Assembly: GCF_900155865.1 (NCBI RefSeq)
Contig: NZ_LT707006.1
Span: 2,065,685 to 2,129,684, forward strand
Direction: 5' to 3'
DNA: 64,000 bases
Source of the DNA: Bacteroides bouchesdurhonensis
GTDB lineage: Bacteria; Bacteroidota; Bacteroidia; Bacteroidales; Bacteroidaceae
Shown one piece after another: positions 8,913 through 18,008 of the stretch. The position numbers were made by a program, and so were the translations under genes. The notes below the pieces were generated by a model, which saw only the letters and a program-made list of their open reading frames with translations, did no database searches and had not been told where the DNA came from. Numbering within the stretch: position 1 is the first letter of the stretch; every line of letters begins with the position of its first letter.

Positions 8913-9945
8913 AATCATATCTAAAGGCAGAGTACATTTATATAAGCCTATTCAAATCGCAGAAATTTTATATCGAGATAGAGTTCATGGAGATATTGAT
9001 TTATCAGATTTGGAAACTTATAGAAACGCCTCAAAAAGATGGCGTGATGTAGTCTGTTTGCAATTTTTGGGAAGAACATCGACATCCTCGGCAAGGTATC
9101 AAGATGATGTCTTTAATGAAAATGCAGTACCGCCTTCGGTTCTTGAAGTATTAGGAATTGAAAACAGACAAAATAAAGGTGTTGTAGAAAAATATATTTA
9201 CGACCGCTTCGAGCAACGCTTTTCACAAATGTCAAGCGGTTTGGATTATTGCCATACACATGATAAAAGCAGTTTCAAAGTTATAGAGTTTATCAATCTT
9301 TTTTGGAATGAACCTGGATTGAGGAGAAGTGTAGATAAAATATATGAAATAGTAGTATATGCTTTGTTTTCGGCTCTTATAGAATGTCTTAAAGTTAAGG
9401 TTACAGTTGAAGCTGATAAGGCAAAACAAAAACTATTGGAAGAATTTTCTGATTTTGCCGAACGTGTAATCGGATTATCAAAAGAACGTTCAACGGTAAC
9501 CGTCAATGCTCGAATAAATCGTGTCGGAGTTACCAATGCTGCCGATAGAGGATTAGATATGTGGGCTAATTTCGGTATGGCTATTCAGATAAAGCATTTG
9601 TCCTTGACCGAAGAACTTGCGGAAAATATAGTATCATCGGTATCATCTGATAGAATAGTTATTGTATGCAAAAATTCTGAAGAAAAACTAATAGTTTCGC
9701 TTTTGACACAAATCGGATGGAAATCTAAAATTCAAAGTATAGTAACGGAAAATGATTTAATATCATGGTATGAGAAAGCACTTAGAGGAACTTTTGCAGA
9801 AGAAATAGGTGGTAAAGTTCTATCAACTTTATATGATGAGATTTTATTGGAATTTCCTGCAACCAATTGTGATGACTTTAATGATTTCAAGCACTGTAGA
9901 GGTTATGATTCCATTTTACTAAATGATATTTGGCGTAATAGTTAA
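8878..9945 (+). CDS. HaeII-like type II restriction endonuclease
   Basis: 355-residue protein that I recognise as a HaeII-family endonuclease from its N-terminus (EAKQALDKIISKGRVHLYKP then IQIAEILYRDRV), its length (HaeII is about 350 residues) and its position after a cytosine-5 methyltransferase. If specificity is shared with HaeII it would cut RGCGCY; that is inference. A likely catalytic or DNA-binding region is RGLDMWANFGMAIQIKHLS. I chose the ATG at 8878; a TTG 9 bases earlier is also in frame. The gene overlaps the methyltransferase, so the two are translationally linked. Confidence 0.8.
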   Translation: MTLLEAKQALDKIISKGRVHLYKPIQIAEILYRDRVHGDIDLSDLETYRNASKRWRDVVCLQFLGRTSTSSARYQDDVFNENAVPPSVLEVLGIENRQNKGVVEKYIYDRFEQRFSQMSSGLDYCHTHDKSSFKVIEFINLFWNEPGLRRSVDKIYEIVVYALFSALIECLKVKVTVEADKAKQKLLEEFSDFAERVIGLSKERSTVTVNARINRVGVTNAADRGLDMWANFGMAIQIKHLSLTEELAENIVSSVSSDRIVIVCKNSEEKLIVSLLTQIGWKSKIQSIVTENDLISWYEKALRGTFAEEIGGKVLSTLYDEILLEFPATNCDDFNDFKHCRGYDSILLNDIWRNS

Positions 9946-10127
9946 ATGAGTTTATGTTATACGGAGTCAAAGAATCAATTTCGAGCTGTTGATTTTTCTG
10001 ATAATCAAATCGTTACCTCTGTTTCTCGAATACTCCGTTAAATGTTTATTCTTCAAACGGTTGTATCAAACCGCTGAAAATTTTTAATAAAAAGTCTTGT
10101 AATATCCTTATTATTAAAACTTTTATC

Positions 10128-10135
10128 TACATTTG
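10128..10135 (+). promoter_or_regulatory. Bacteroidales -7 element upstream of the PAS histidine kinase
   Basis: TACATTTG lies 31 bases before the kinase ATG. The 221-base gap after the endonuclease gene otherwise shows only an inverted pair CGGAGT (9962) and ACTCCG about 70 bases apart. Confidence 0.5.
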
Positions 10136-10166
10136 ACAGTTAAGTATATAAATACCCCAGTATCTT

Positions 10167-11870
10167 ATGGACAGTGAACAAACAAAAGCAACACTCGAAG
10201 AGCAACTAGAGGCACTTAGAGAAGAGAATGCCCAGTTGAAGAAACGACTCTCTTTTCCGGAAGAGCGTGTTCCTTTTGATTTTAGAGAAAAATATGCGGT
10301 TAAGATATTAGATTCACGGCCGGATATGCAGACTGTTTTCAAACACGATGAAGTCGGTGTGGAAGTGTTGCCGAACGAAGTTACCGAACAGATCATTACC
10401 CAACGTCAATTGGAAGTTTTTAAAAGAGTGTTGGATAAAGTTAGCGACAGTATACTTGCCGTCTCAGCAGAAGGTACATTAGTCTATGCTAATAAACAAT
10501 TCATTGAAGAATATGGCGTAACCCAACAAGTTGGCATACAAAAGATCTATGATTTGCCAGTTTCCATGAAAACACCTGAGGCTTGGCAAGCACGTCTTCA
10601 GCAAATACGGGATAATGGTGGCAGTTTCTCATATCGTGCTGATTACACAAAAAAGGGATACAATAACAAAGGGGTTCACCAAGTCTCCACGTTTCTGACT
10701 AAAGAAGATAACGAAGAACTAATCTGGTTCTTTACTCAGGATATTACCGATGTCATCAAAAAACAAGATGAACTTCGGGAACTCAATGCCTTGCTCGAAG
10801 GGATTTTGAATAATGTCCCTGTTTACCTGTTTGTGAAAGATCCGGAGGATGAATTAAGGTATTTATATTGGAATAGAGCGTTTACTGAGCATTCAGGAAT
10901 ACCCGCGTATAAAGCTATCGGACATACGGATGCGGAAATCTTCCCCGAAAGCGGGGATGCCGAAAAATTCCATAGGGATGATATGGAAGTACTACGCACT
11001 CATGAGCCTCTTGAAATGCAAGAAACCTATATTTCGGCTAGTGGAGAAACACGTATTGTGCAAACATTAAAAACACTGGTTCCTATGGAAGGACGTAAAC
11101 CATTGTTGATTGGCATTTCATGGGATATAACCAGCCTGAAAAACATAGAGCAGGAATTGATAACAGCTAGACTTAAAGCAGAGCAGTCCGATAGATTGAA
11201 AACAGCTTTTCTTGCTAATATGAGCCATGAGATACGTACTCCTTTGAATGCTATTGTTGGCTTTTCCAAACTGCTGCCTTTAGCAGAAAGTGCGGAGGAA
11301 GAAGAAACCTATTCAGATATCATCAATCAGAATTCTGACATCCTTCTGCAATTGATTAATGATATTTTAGATTTGTCTAAGATAGAAGCAGGTACGTTGG
11401 AATATATCAGGCACCCGATGAATCTTGGAGAATTATGCCGTACCATTTATGAAGTGCATAAAGATCGTGTACAGGAAGGAGTGACTTTATTCTTAGACAA
11501 TCCGGAAACAGACTTGATGATTGAGGAGGACCATAACCGCATCATGCAGGTCATAACCAATTTTATTACCAATGCTTGTAAGTTCACTCATTCAGGTGAA
11601 ATTCGTTACGGTTTTGAAGTACGCGAGGACCACATTTACTTTTATGTAAAGGATACCGGTATTGGAGTAGCACAAGATAAGATCAACCACATTTTTGATC
11701 GCTTTGTTAAATTGAACTCTTTTGCCCGAGGTACAGGATTGGGACTTGCCATCTGCAAAATGATTATAGAAAAGATCGGCGGTGAAATCGGAGCCGTCTC
11801 CGACATAGGCAAAGGTTCCACTTTCTATTTCACTATACCTTATAAAGACAAAGACCGTGCCTCCTCCTAA
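10167..11870 (+). CDS. Soluble PAS-domain sensor histidine kinase (orphan)
   Basis: 567-residue cytoplasmic kinase with no signal peptide or membrane helix. Order: a short N-terminal coiled coil (EEQLEALREENAQLKKRL), a PAS domain at about 85-195, a second PAS domain at about 205-330, a HisKA dimerisation domain with the phospho-acceptor His354 in ANMSHEIRTPLNAIVGFSKL, and a HATPase domain with an N box (NFITNACKFT), G1 (DTGIGV) and G2 (GTGLGLAICKMI). No response regulator, receiver or output domain lies next to it, so its partner is elsewhere. It may be an ancestral resident between the carboxylase and biotin loci, since its base composition is more balanced than that of the flanking restriction cassette. 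Confidence 0.88.
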   Translation: MDSEQTKATLEEQLEALREENAQLKKRLSFPEERVPFDFREKYAVKILDSRPDMQTVFKHDEVGVEVLPNEVTEQIITQRQLEVFKRVLDKVSDSILAVSAEGTLVYANKQFIEEYGVTQQVGIQKIYDLPVSMKTPEAWQARLQQIRDNGGSFSYRADYTKKGYNNKGVHQVSTFLTKEDNEELIWFFTQDITDVIKKQDELRELNALLEGILNNVPVYLFVKDPEDELRYLYWNRAFTEHSGIPAYKAIGHTDAEIFPESGDAEKFHRDDMEVLRTHEPLEMQETYISASGETRIVQTLKTLVPMEGRKPLLIGISWDITSLKNIEQELITARLKAEQSDRLKTAFLANMSHEIRTPLNAIVGFSKLLPLAESAEEEETYSDIINQNSDILLQLINDILDLSKIEAGTLEYIRHPMNLGELCRTIYEVHKDRVQEGVTLFLDNPETDLMIEEDHNRIMQVITNFITNACKFTHSGEIRYGFEVREDHIYFYVKDTGIGVAQDKINHIFDRFVKLNSFARGTGLGLAICKMIIEKIGGEIGAVSDIGKGSTFYFTIPYKDKDRASS

Positions 11871-11895
11871 CAAAAAACATCATTTTCTCTATCAT

Positions 11896-11997
11896 CCTAT
11901 CACCAACCTTCGGAAACTCCTTGTTGATCGCGCTTTGGAGCGGTGATAGGTTGTTATTTTATCTATCACCTCATCTATCACCTATCACCTATCACCT
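11896..11997. repeat. CTATCACC repeat cluster with an inverted pair
   Basis: The octamer-like word CTATCACC or TATCACC occurs five times (near 11897, 11963, 11975, 11982, 11989), the last copies forming a tandem run. One reverse-complement copy GGTGATAGG (11942-11950) faces the first copy CCTATCACC, forming an inverted pair across about 40 bases. The segment starts 25 bases after the kinase stop. Function unknown; it may be a REP-like or transcription-end structure. Confidence 0.6.
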
Positions 11998-12086
11998 TTG
12001 CCGATATCCTCTTTGTTTTATTCCTGTTCTTTAATACCTAACTTCTTTTCCTCTGATAGATAAATCATTCTTTATTGGGACTAAAC

Positions 12087-12172
12087 TATAAACAAAAGTT
12101 GCATTTTTATAAACGAAGCTTGCGTTTATATGAATGAAACTTGCGTTTATGTAAACGGAACTTGCGTTTATA
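12087..12172. repeat. Four tandem 20-24-bp units around TTGCGTTTAT
   Basis: Four head-to-tail units end in TTGCatTTTtAT or TTGCGTTTAT (12087-12110, 12111-12130, 12131-12150, 12151-12172). Two of them (second and fourth) carry TAAACG paired with CGTTTA, so each can form a small hairpin. The last unit is the first part of the 110-bp direct repeat described next. Confidence 0.65.
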
Positions 12173-12260
12173 GATTTTGATTAATAAAGAATAACTTTAC
12201 CATTAAATAACAGAAAGTTTATCCTAGGAGCAGAAGAACTAATCTATGAATGCTTCTGTT
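12151..12260. repeat. 110-bp direct repeat, left copy
   Basis: This stretch recurs at 14089-14198 with two single-base differences (108 of 110 identical by eye). The two copies bracket the topoisomerase fragment, the RnlA/RnlB-like pair and an IS3-family end, a 1,938-bp period. They are far too long for a target-site duplication of a normal insertion sequence; recombination or duplication is more likely. Confidence 0.85.
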
Positions 12261-12410
12261 GAACCTTGTCCCCACGGAAAAAGGACTTGCCGTGTACCAC
12301 ATCGTCAAGGACAAGCGCATTGCCGACATCGAAATGACCGGGCAGTGGGAAACAGCCCTTACCCGTATCGAGGCAGGCGGGATTTCAAGGTGTTATACCC
12401 ATAAATTAAG
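12261..12410 (+). pseudogene. Fragment of a conjugative-element topoisomerase III (TopB-like)
   Basis: The reading frame starting just before 12261 encodes, without start codon, a stretch with LVPTEKGLAVYHIVKDKRIA followed by DIEMTGQWETALTRIEAGG. This is the conserved C-terminal catalytic-core region of type IA topoisomerases, in the form carried by Bacteroides conjugative elements. It is GC-richer than its surroundings, begins abruptly at the end of the 110-bp repeat and is lost after about 150 bases. It marks past insertion and deletion of mobile DNA here. Confidence 0.7.
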
Positions 12411-12437
12411 GAAATAGTTAATAATGTACTGATATAC

Positions 12438-12467
12438 ATTGTTATATAGATAAAATGTGTAACTTTG
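12438..12467 (+). promoter_or_regulatory. Promoter of the RnlA/RnlB-like pair
   Basis: ATTG (12438-12441), an 18-base spacer, then TAACTTTG (12460-12467) fits the Bacteroidales -33/-7 promoter. It lies 18 bases before the toxin ATG, which supports the ATG at 12486 rather than the in-frame TTG at 12465 that falls inside the -7 element. Confidence 0.7.
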
Positions 12468-12485
12468 CAAACCAATTCGAATATA

Positions 12486-13547
12486 ATGGCAAATAAGAAA
12501 TACTCTCTGGCTATTGAAAAAATAGATGAAGCAGCGAAAGAATTTATTGCTGCTCATCCTATTTATACCCTTCATATAAAGGACTGTAATCAGGGAAAAC
12601 AAAAACAAATTGAGATTGTCAATACAAAAAGTCAGGAAAAGGGCATACTGAACTGCTACATTACCGTAGGGCAAGTTTCTCACAATATACAAGGCAAACA
12701 GGGCACATTAAACGGCATGTGTGAGAGTTGCTGGGAATATATTGTAGAACAGACAGCCATTCCCGAAATGGATCAGAAATGCTTCAAATTGAAAGGTGTA
12801 AGACAAGATGATTTCGACACACTGATTGAAGCTGTAAAAGAGTATAACAACGTTATTGTAACCGAGTTAAATACTGAAAAGAACCCGGCAATTCGGAACC
12901 AATACCATTTAAAAGGAAAATACGACGCTAAAATCTCCGTCATTTTCTATAACAATGGTACGCTGATGGTACAAGGAAGCATAACTTCTTTCTATGTCGA
13001 ATTTATCACCGAAGTGTTGCAAGCCATCTCTTCCGTTCCCTCCGAAGTGATAGAAGAGGTATTTGCCATTCAAGCACGGGCAGGCTATGCTTTGGATAAT
13101 GACCTCAACAAGCATATTTCCAGAATGGAACACATTCGAGGAAGTGTGATTGAGAAGTTTATCAATACGTCTGTCAGCTTGGCTAATTCCGGAGTTAAAG
13201 TGGACGATTACGGATGTTATACTTTTGGTATACTGAAAGCGTTGGATGCGGTTTTACGAACCCGTCTGCTGGAAGATGCACCGGATTTCGAAGACTATGG
13301 AACTTATTTCCAGAAAGACCGTAATGGAAAATATTGTTTCAAGAGTTGTGTCGGAACCTATAATGATAACGAGCGTTTAAAGCAAGCTTTGGAACAGGGT
13401 TATTCATTTTTCAACCAACATAGACATTCGACATTCCACGTGGATAGCCCCAATATAGAAACAAGCAGGACTCTTGAATATGACGAAGCCGTAAACATAA
13501 TCAGAGATAGCCTTGTTGTTATTAACAATATATGTAATAATTGGTAG
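12486..13547 (+). CDS. rnlA: RnlA/LsoA-like toxin (HEPN-type RNase)
   Basis: 353-residue protein that fits the RnlA family of mRNA-degrading toxins (E. coli RnlA is 357 residues) known for phage T4 restriction. The N-terminal two thirds should form the two RnlA N-terminal domains; the C-terminal helical part carries the HEPN ribonuclease motif R-x4-H at Arg313-His318 (RHSTFH), which matches the R-x4-H of RnlA. A small gene of RnlB size starts two bases after the stop. The pair is enclosed by 110-bp direct repeats with mobile-element debris. Recognition is from motif, length and gene order, not from an alignment. Confidence 0.75.
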   Translation: MANKKYSLAIEKIDEAAKEFIAAHPIYTLHIKDCNQGKQKQIEIVNTKSQEKGILNCYITVGQVSHNIQGKQGTLNGMCESCWEYIVEQTAIPEMDQKCFKLKGVRQDDFDTLIEAVKEYNNVIVTELNTEKNPAIRNQYHLKGKYDAKISVIFYNNGTLMVQGSITSFYVEFITEVLQAISSVPSEVIEEVFAIQARAGYALDNDLNKHISRMEHIRGSVIEKFINTSVSLANSGVKVDDYGCYTFGILKALDAVLRTRLLEDAPDFEDYGTYFQKDRNGKYCFKSCVGTYNDNERLKQALEQGYSFFNQHRHSTFHVDSPNIETSRTLEYDEAVNIIRDSLVVINNICNNW

Positions 13548-13548
13548 T

Positions 13549-13932
13549 ATGGAAAATAAAGAATTTCAAATAATCCCCTTGCAGGAACGGTGCTTGTTGG
13601 TGGTCATATTATCGTCGGAAATGACGAGCCACTACTGGAAAGAGCTTCAGGCTGAATTGGCAAATTGCAATATTGCTGATGCAGAGGTCTATTTTGATTT
13701 TCTGTACCGCAATGGACTAAAAAACAGGTTCTTTAAATCAGAACTTAAAGGGATTACATTGATTGCCAATTCTCTGAAAAAGTGCGAAGTGCCTCAAGAG
13801 TATATCAAGGTTGCTGATACTTTTTTTGCTTCACACTCAAAGTGGATTGATAGCAGCGTTTTATCTTCTTTTCAAAAGACCTTTTACAAAAGAAGAATTA
13901 CGGATGAGCAACCGTTAACGATGGCATTATAA
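13549..13932 (+). CDS. rnlB: RnlB-like antitoxin
   Basis: 127-residue protein (E. coli RnlB is 123) starting at the ATG one base after the toxin stop. It contains EVYFDFLYRNGLKNRFFKSE, resembling the conserved central FDxLLxxG..NRF region of RnlB. It should bind the toxin's C-terminal domain and silence its RNase. The longer in-frame start at 13513 would overlap the toxin gene and is less likely. Rarely would a toxin of this type be kept without such a partner, which supports the pairing. Confidence 0.72.
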   Translation: MENKEFQIIPLQERCLLVVILSSEMTSHYWKELQAELANCNIADAEVYFDFLYRNGLKNRFFKSELKGITLIANSLKKCEVPQEYIKVADTFFASHSKWIDSSVLSSFQKTFYKRRITDEQPLTMAL

Positions 13933-13972
13933 CTATTCAATTGGTTATATAAAACTAAAAAAGGTGCGACAC

Positions 13973-14068
13973 TGAAGTGCACCCCAAAAGTTGGACGTTA
14001 AATTAAACGTTAATTATAAATTTCTCTATAGTAGTGAGCTCGGTATTGTGCCGGGCTCATTCCTTTTT
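13973..14068 (-). mobile_element. 3' end of an IS3-family element (remnant)
   Basis: Read on the minus strand, the frame KGMSPAQYRAHYYREIYN followed by TAA (stop at 14012-14010) is the typical C-terminus of an IS3-family OrfB integrase. It is followed by the element's end, whose plus-strand form begins TGAAGTGCACCCCAAAAG at 13973, a typical IS3-type terminal sequence. Upstream of KGMS the frame is closed, so only about 95 bases remain. The opposite end was not found in the window. Confidence 0.75.
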
Positions 14069-14088
14069 ATCACCGTCTTTCTTCCTTT

Positions 14089-14198
14089 GTAAACGGAACT
14101 TGCATTTATAGATTTTGATTAATAAAAAATAACTTTACCATTAAATAACAGAAAGTTTATCCTAGGAGCAGAAGAACTAATCTATGAATGCTTCTGTT
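14089..14198. repeat. 110-bp direct repeat, right copy
   Basis: Matches 12151-12260 apart from two positions. It begins 20 bases after the IS3 remnant. The 270 bases that follow, up to the AraC gene, are AT-rich and show no further gene or clear signal. Confidence 0.85.
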
Positions 14199-14472
14199 CG
14201 TCACTTATAATATAGTGAGACTATGGATATGGTAAATCGAACTATTTTTATTTAACTGCTTATGGGTAAATTCCCCCATTTCATGTAAATCAAAGGAGTG
14301 TAGAAAGTTATTCAACACTTTTTTCAGGTTTTGTCCTTAATAAATTCCCAGAAAATGTCTTTTGTCCTGAAACTTAAAAAATATTATTAGATATTAAAGA
14401 ATTTCTAATAAAAGTTCTCTCTGTTATTAAATAAATTAATAAGTTTGTTGCACGATCAAACAAAAATACAGT

Positions 14473-14949
14473 ATGGGGACACATGGGGAACAATTATCTG
14501 GTACTAAACTGTACAATATGACAGCTACAAATATTAATCTGTATAAAGGGGAAATGAAAGATACAGATGACGAGGTACTAATAAATGAAAAGATGAAGGA
14601 CATATATGAAAATATTATTTATGTTCTTGAAGATAAAAAAGTTTATCTTGACGCTCAGTTAAACCTGACAAAGTTAAGTCAGATTCTATTTACGAATACG
14701 ACCTATCTTTCAAGGGTTATTAACCTCCTTTTTAAATGTAATCTAAAGACTTTACTTAATAGATATCGCATCAACTATGCCAAAGAACTTTTGAAGGAGG
14801 AAGAATGCGATATTCAAAGCTTACCTACTAAATGTGGCTTTGTCTCACGAAGCACGTTTTATAGTGCTTTTACTAAGTTTGAACATATCACACCATCAAA
14901 CTTTCGATCACGTATTCTGAGTTTGAAACTACGCAATAAAGAAATTTAA
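14473..14949 (+). CDS. AraC-family transcriptional regulator
   Basis: 158-residue regulator consisting of little more than the AraC DNA-binding domain: first helix-turn-helix LNLTKLSQILFTNTTYLSRV and second with FVSRSTFYSAFTKFEHITPS, residues about 55-150. The short N-terminus shows no known sensor fold. It lies 44 bases upstream of the coiled-coil lipoprotein gene in the same direction and probably controls the four-gene envelope cluster that follows. Confidence 0.85.
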   Translation: MGTHGEQLSGTKLYNMTATNINLYKGEMKDTDDEVLINEKMKDIYENIIYVLEDKKVYLDAQLNLTKLSQILFTNTTYLSRVINLLFKCNLKTLLNRYRINYAKELLKEEECDIQSLPTKCGFVSRSTFYSAFTKFEHITPSNFRSRILSLKLRNKEI

Positions 14950-14993
14950 GTTAAATATAATTTTTTATTTTTCAATTAAACTACTTATTTATT

Positions 14994-17987
14994 ATGAAGA
15001 AATGGACTTTTTTGGTTGCATCTGCCATGCTAGTGGGTGCGACACCGGTCTTCACCGGATGTGTTGACAATGACGAACCGGAGGGCATCAATATCCTTCG
15101 AAAAGCTAAGGCTGAACTCATTATGGCAAAGAAGGTGATAGCAGAAGCTGAATCTTTGCGTGTGAAAGCGGAAGCTACAAAACTGGAAGCAGAAGCTAGA
15201 GTGCAGGAAGCTGAGGCTGAATTGAGAAAAGCGCAAGCTGAGAAGGTAAAAGCTGAAGCTGCACAAGTTGCTGCTTTAACAGAATCTGAAAAGGCAAAGT
15301 ATGCAGCTCAAATAGCAGAAATAGAAGCTCAAATCGCTAAGTCTAAAGCTGAAACAGAAGTGGCTATTGCTACGGCTGAAGCCGCTAGACAAGCTGCTGA
15401 AGATGCTCATCAACAGGCTTTGGCTGAAATAGAAAAAGCAAAAAATACACTGTCTGCAGATGAACGTGCAACTATAGATATGTATCAACAACGTTATGAT
15501 GCTGCTGCAAAAGAATATAATGAGCGTTATATTGCTTATACTAATGCACAAAGTGAATATGTAAAAGCTTTGGCTGCTGCAGAAAAGGGACAGAATAATG
15601 TTCAGTATACAAGAGAGCTGGAACAGCATGTTATAAATCAACAGGAGAATGTTGAAGCTAAGAAGATTGCTTTGGAAGTAGCTGAGGCTAACTTGGAAGA
15701 GGTGAAAACATATGTACCTGGCACACTTGCTGTAAAACTGACTGAAGCGCAAGATAAATGGAACGACATTCAAGATGAGTTGAATGCTCTAAACGTGAAG
15801 ATAGCCGAAGAACGCATTAAGAATGATGCAGAATACAAAAAACAGGCTGATTTACAGAAAGCATACAATGACTTGACATCTACAGATGATGCTAAAATTT
15901 ATGCAAAACCATTGACTATTGAACTTCCGACAATTGGTATTCCGGGTTATCAGAAAGGTAAATATGAGATTATAAAAGAAAATGTTTATGGTTTCTGGGT
16001 TGATAAGGATGGAGAGGCTATGACTTCTAATGGTAAAAATGGCTATACAACAGCAGTAGCAACAGTAAAAGGCTTCATTTCAGGTCTTACTAGTAAACAA
16101 TTGGATAAAGATGACCAAGCGTGGACACAAGCCAGCATTAATGAAATGACTGCTGAACTGAAAGGTTTGCAGGAAAAGTATGATGCTAATTTGAAGACAT
16201 GGCAAATGGCTGTTGATGGTTATAATAATGGTAATGGTACTGTATATTCTAAATATGCTGGTTACAATCCACTTATTAACCGCATTAATAACTATAATGC
16301 ATCGGTTGAGAAACTGGAGCCTTTGAGAAAAGATTGGTTAGAAAAGGCAGAAATTAAAAATGCTGCAGAAGAGGCTTGGAATAATAAGATAGGTTCTAAT
16401 GAACATACAGCATGGGTTATATACAAAGAGGCTGCTAACAATGCTAGGGAAGAATATGAAAGTGTAGTCAATAATAAGTATGATGGTGCAACGGAAGATG
16501 GAACAGCATGGGCTGCATATAGAGCTACTCAGAAAACATTAATCAATGCTCTAGACAAAGCTTGGGAAGACATAAAGGTGGCAGAGGCAAATATTAAACT
16601 GCTGGAAACAAAATTAGCACAGAATCCTACGGATGAGGCATTGAAGACACAATTAGACGCTGCTAGAAAGGAACTTGGTGCTGATGATACTGAAGGATTG
16701 AGAAAGGTCTATGCTGAGGCATACAAAAACTATAATGAAGGTATGGCTAAGGCTACCGAGATTTGTGATAATGCGATTGCAATAGCTGAAAAAGAATCTG
16801 CGCTCGCTTTTGCTCAAGCCTATAAAGATTATACGAATCATAGAATTGATTGGTCTGAAACTAATGGGGTAGATCCTGCATTTGTAGCTGAATTAAAGAA
16901 AAATTATGAAGATGCGAATGCTGCATGGGAAAAGGCAAATGAACTTTACCAACCGGCTAAAGAGGCAGCAATTGCACTCTATGAAGAGATGGCTGCAGCT
17001 TATGTAACTCTTAAAGAGAATGTATTGGATCATTTAAGTGGTACTCAATTTTTATCATCTTATTATCCTACTATTATTACGCATGGATTAGATATCAGTG
17101 AGTATGCTTTATGGCTTATTCAATCTAACCAATCTGCCTCAACTTTTGATATCAAAGATCTTGAAATTAATAGCAAAAACTTTGTGATTGTAGCTTCACG
17201 TGTACTTTACGGTTTGCCTTCAATAAATGATAAGTCTAATGATCTAGAGTATAATAAGATAATAAATGGCTTATTAAATGCAGAACGTATCACTCCGCTT
17301 GAAAAAGCAGAACTGGACAAAATTATTATAACAGAACATAATTTGACTTTGATAGATCGTGAATATGATGCTCCTTCTTACTATAAATTCTATGGCTCTT
17401 TCGGCGATAAACTAGCTAAAGAGAGAGATATAGCCTATGCTAAAGCGTTTATTAACGAACAGCCAACGATTGATGCCGTTCTTGCAACTCTGAATGAATA
17501 TTTGACCGATTTGGAAGCAGAAAAAGATGCACAAGGTGAAGTGGTATTGGAAGCTTATAACAATTGCGAGGAACAAAATGAAGTAGTCAAAGAATTGGAA
17601 GCTGCATTCGAACCTGAAAAACGCGAATTGACAATGAAGAGCCAACTGCAAAGTGATCTTGTTGTTGCTATTAATGGAGCAATAGAAGCAAAAGGAACTT
17701 CTGAGGAAGCTAAACGTGATGAAGATGCTATCGAGGAGTTAATTAAAGATTATACTGATGCTGTGAAAACCGCTAAGGACGCTGAATTCGAAGCAGGTAC
17801 TCAATTGCAAGAAGCAGAAAAGGCATTGGAGGCATGGAATAATGAGTTGATTGATATAGCAGATGCTAAGAAAGTATTGATGGACAATGCTAAGTATTAT
17901 CTGGATATAGCTAAGACAACTATAGACAATACTGCTGCCCAATTGCAAATGATCCTCGAAAGAATCGGTGTATCTACTAAAGAATAA
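14994..17987 (+). CDS. Giant coiled-coil surface lipoprotein
   Basis: 997-residue lipoprotein of unknown function. A lipobox ends at Cys23 (PVFTGC) and is followed by acidic residues VDNDEPE, like the export signal that sends Bacteroides lipoproteins to the cell surface. Residues about 35-160 are an Ala/Glu/Lys heptad repeat (many KAEAE and AEAE steps), and further long helices run through 190-270, 500-640 and 860-990. No enzymatic motif is visible. Two Trp/Tyr-rich segments (about 310-360 and 400-470) break the coils. The cluster places it with two outer-membrane proteins and a DUF4369 lipoprotein, suggesting a rod-like envelope spacer or surface fibre. Codon use appears ordinary for the region. 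Confidence 0.75.
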   Translation: MKKWTFLVASAMLVGATPVFTGCVDNDEPEGINILRKAKAELIMAKKVIAEAESLRVKAEATKLEAEARVQEAEAELRKAQAEKVKAEAAQVAALTESEKAKYAAQIAEIEAQIAKSKAETEVAIATAEAARQAAEDAHQQALAEIEKAKNTLSADERATIDMYQQRYDAAAKEYNERYIAYTNAQSEYVKALAAAEKGQNNVQYTRELEQHVINQQENVEAKKIALEVAEANLEEVKTYVPGTLAVKLTEAQDKWNDIQDELNALNVKIAEERIKNDAEYKKQADLQKAYNDLTSTDDAKIYAKPLTIELPTIGIPGYQKGKYEIIKENVYGFWVDKDGEAMTSNGKNGYTTAVATVKGFISGLTSKQLDKDDQAWTQASINEMTAELKGLQEKYDANLKTWQMAVDGYNNGNGTVYSKYAGYNPLINRINNYNASVEKLEPLRKDWLEKAEIKNAAEEAWNNKIGSNEHTAWVIYKEAANNAREEYESVVNNKYDGATEDGTAWAAYRATQKTLINALDKAWEDIKVAEANIKLLETKLAQNPTDEALKTQLDAARKELGADDTEGLRKVYAEAYKNYNEGMAKATEICDNAIAIAEKESALAFAQAYKDYTNHRIDWSETNGVDPAFVAELKKNYEDANAAWEKANELYQPAKEAAIALYEEMAAAYVTLKENVLDHLSGTQFLSSYYPTIITHGLDISEYALWLIQSNQSASTFDIKDLEINSKNFVIVASRVLYGLPSINDKSNDLEYNKIINGLLNAERITPLEKAELDKIIITEHNLTLIDREYDAPSYYKFYGSFGDKLAKERDIAYAKAFINEQPTIDAVLATLNEYLTDLEAEKDAQGEVVLEAYNNCEEQNEVVKELEAAFEPEKRELTMKSQLQSDLVVAINGAIEAKGTSEEAKRDEDAIEELIKDYTDAVKTAKDAEFEAGTQLQEAEKALEAWNNELIDIADAKKVLMDNAKYYLDIAKTTIDNTAAQLQMILERIGVSTKE

Positions 17988-18008
17988 TAATAAACTAAGA
18001 AGATTAAG

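Noticed and set aside
12465..12485. TTG start for the RnlA-like toxin
   Set aside because: The codon is part of the -7 promoter element; the ATG at 12486 fits family length.
15276..15773. 165-residue Ser/Phe/Cys-rich frame opposite the coiled-coil lipoprotein
   Set aside because: Composition is that expected from the reverse strand of Ala/Glu/Lys codons.
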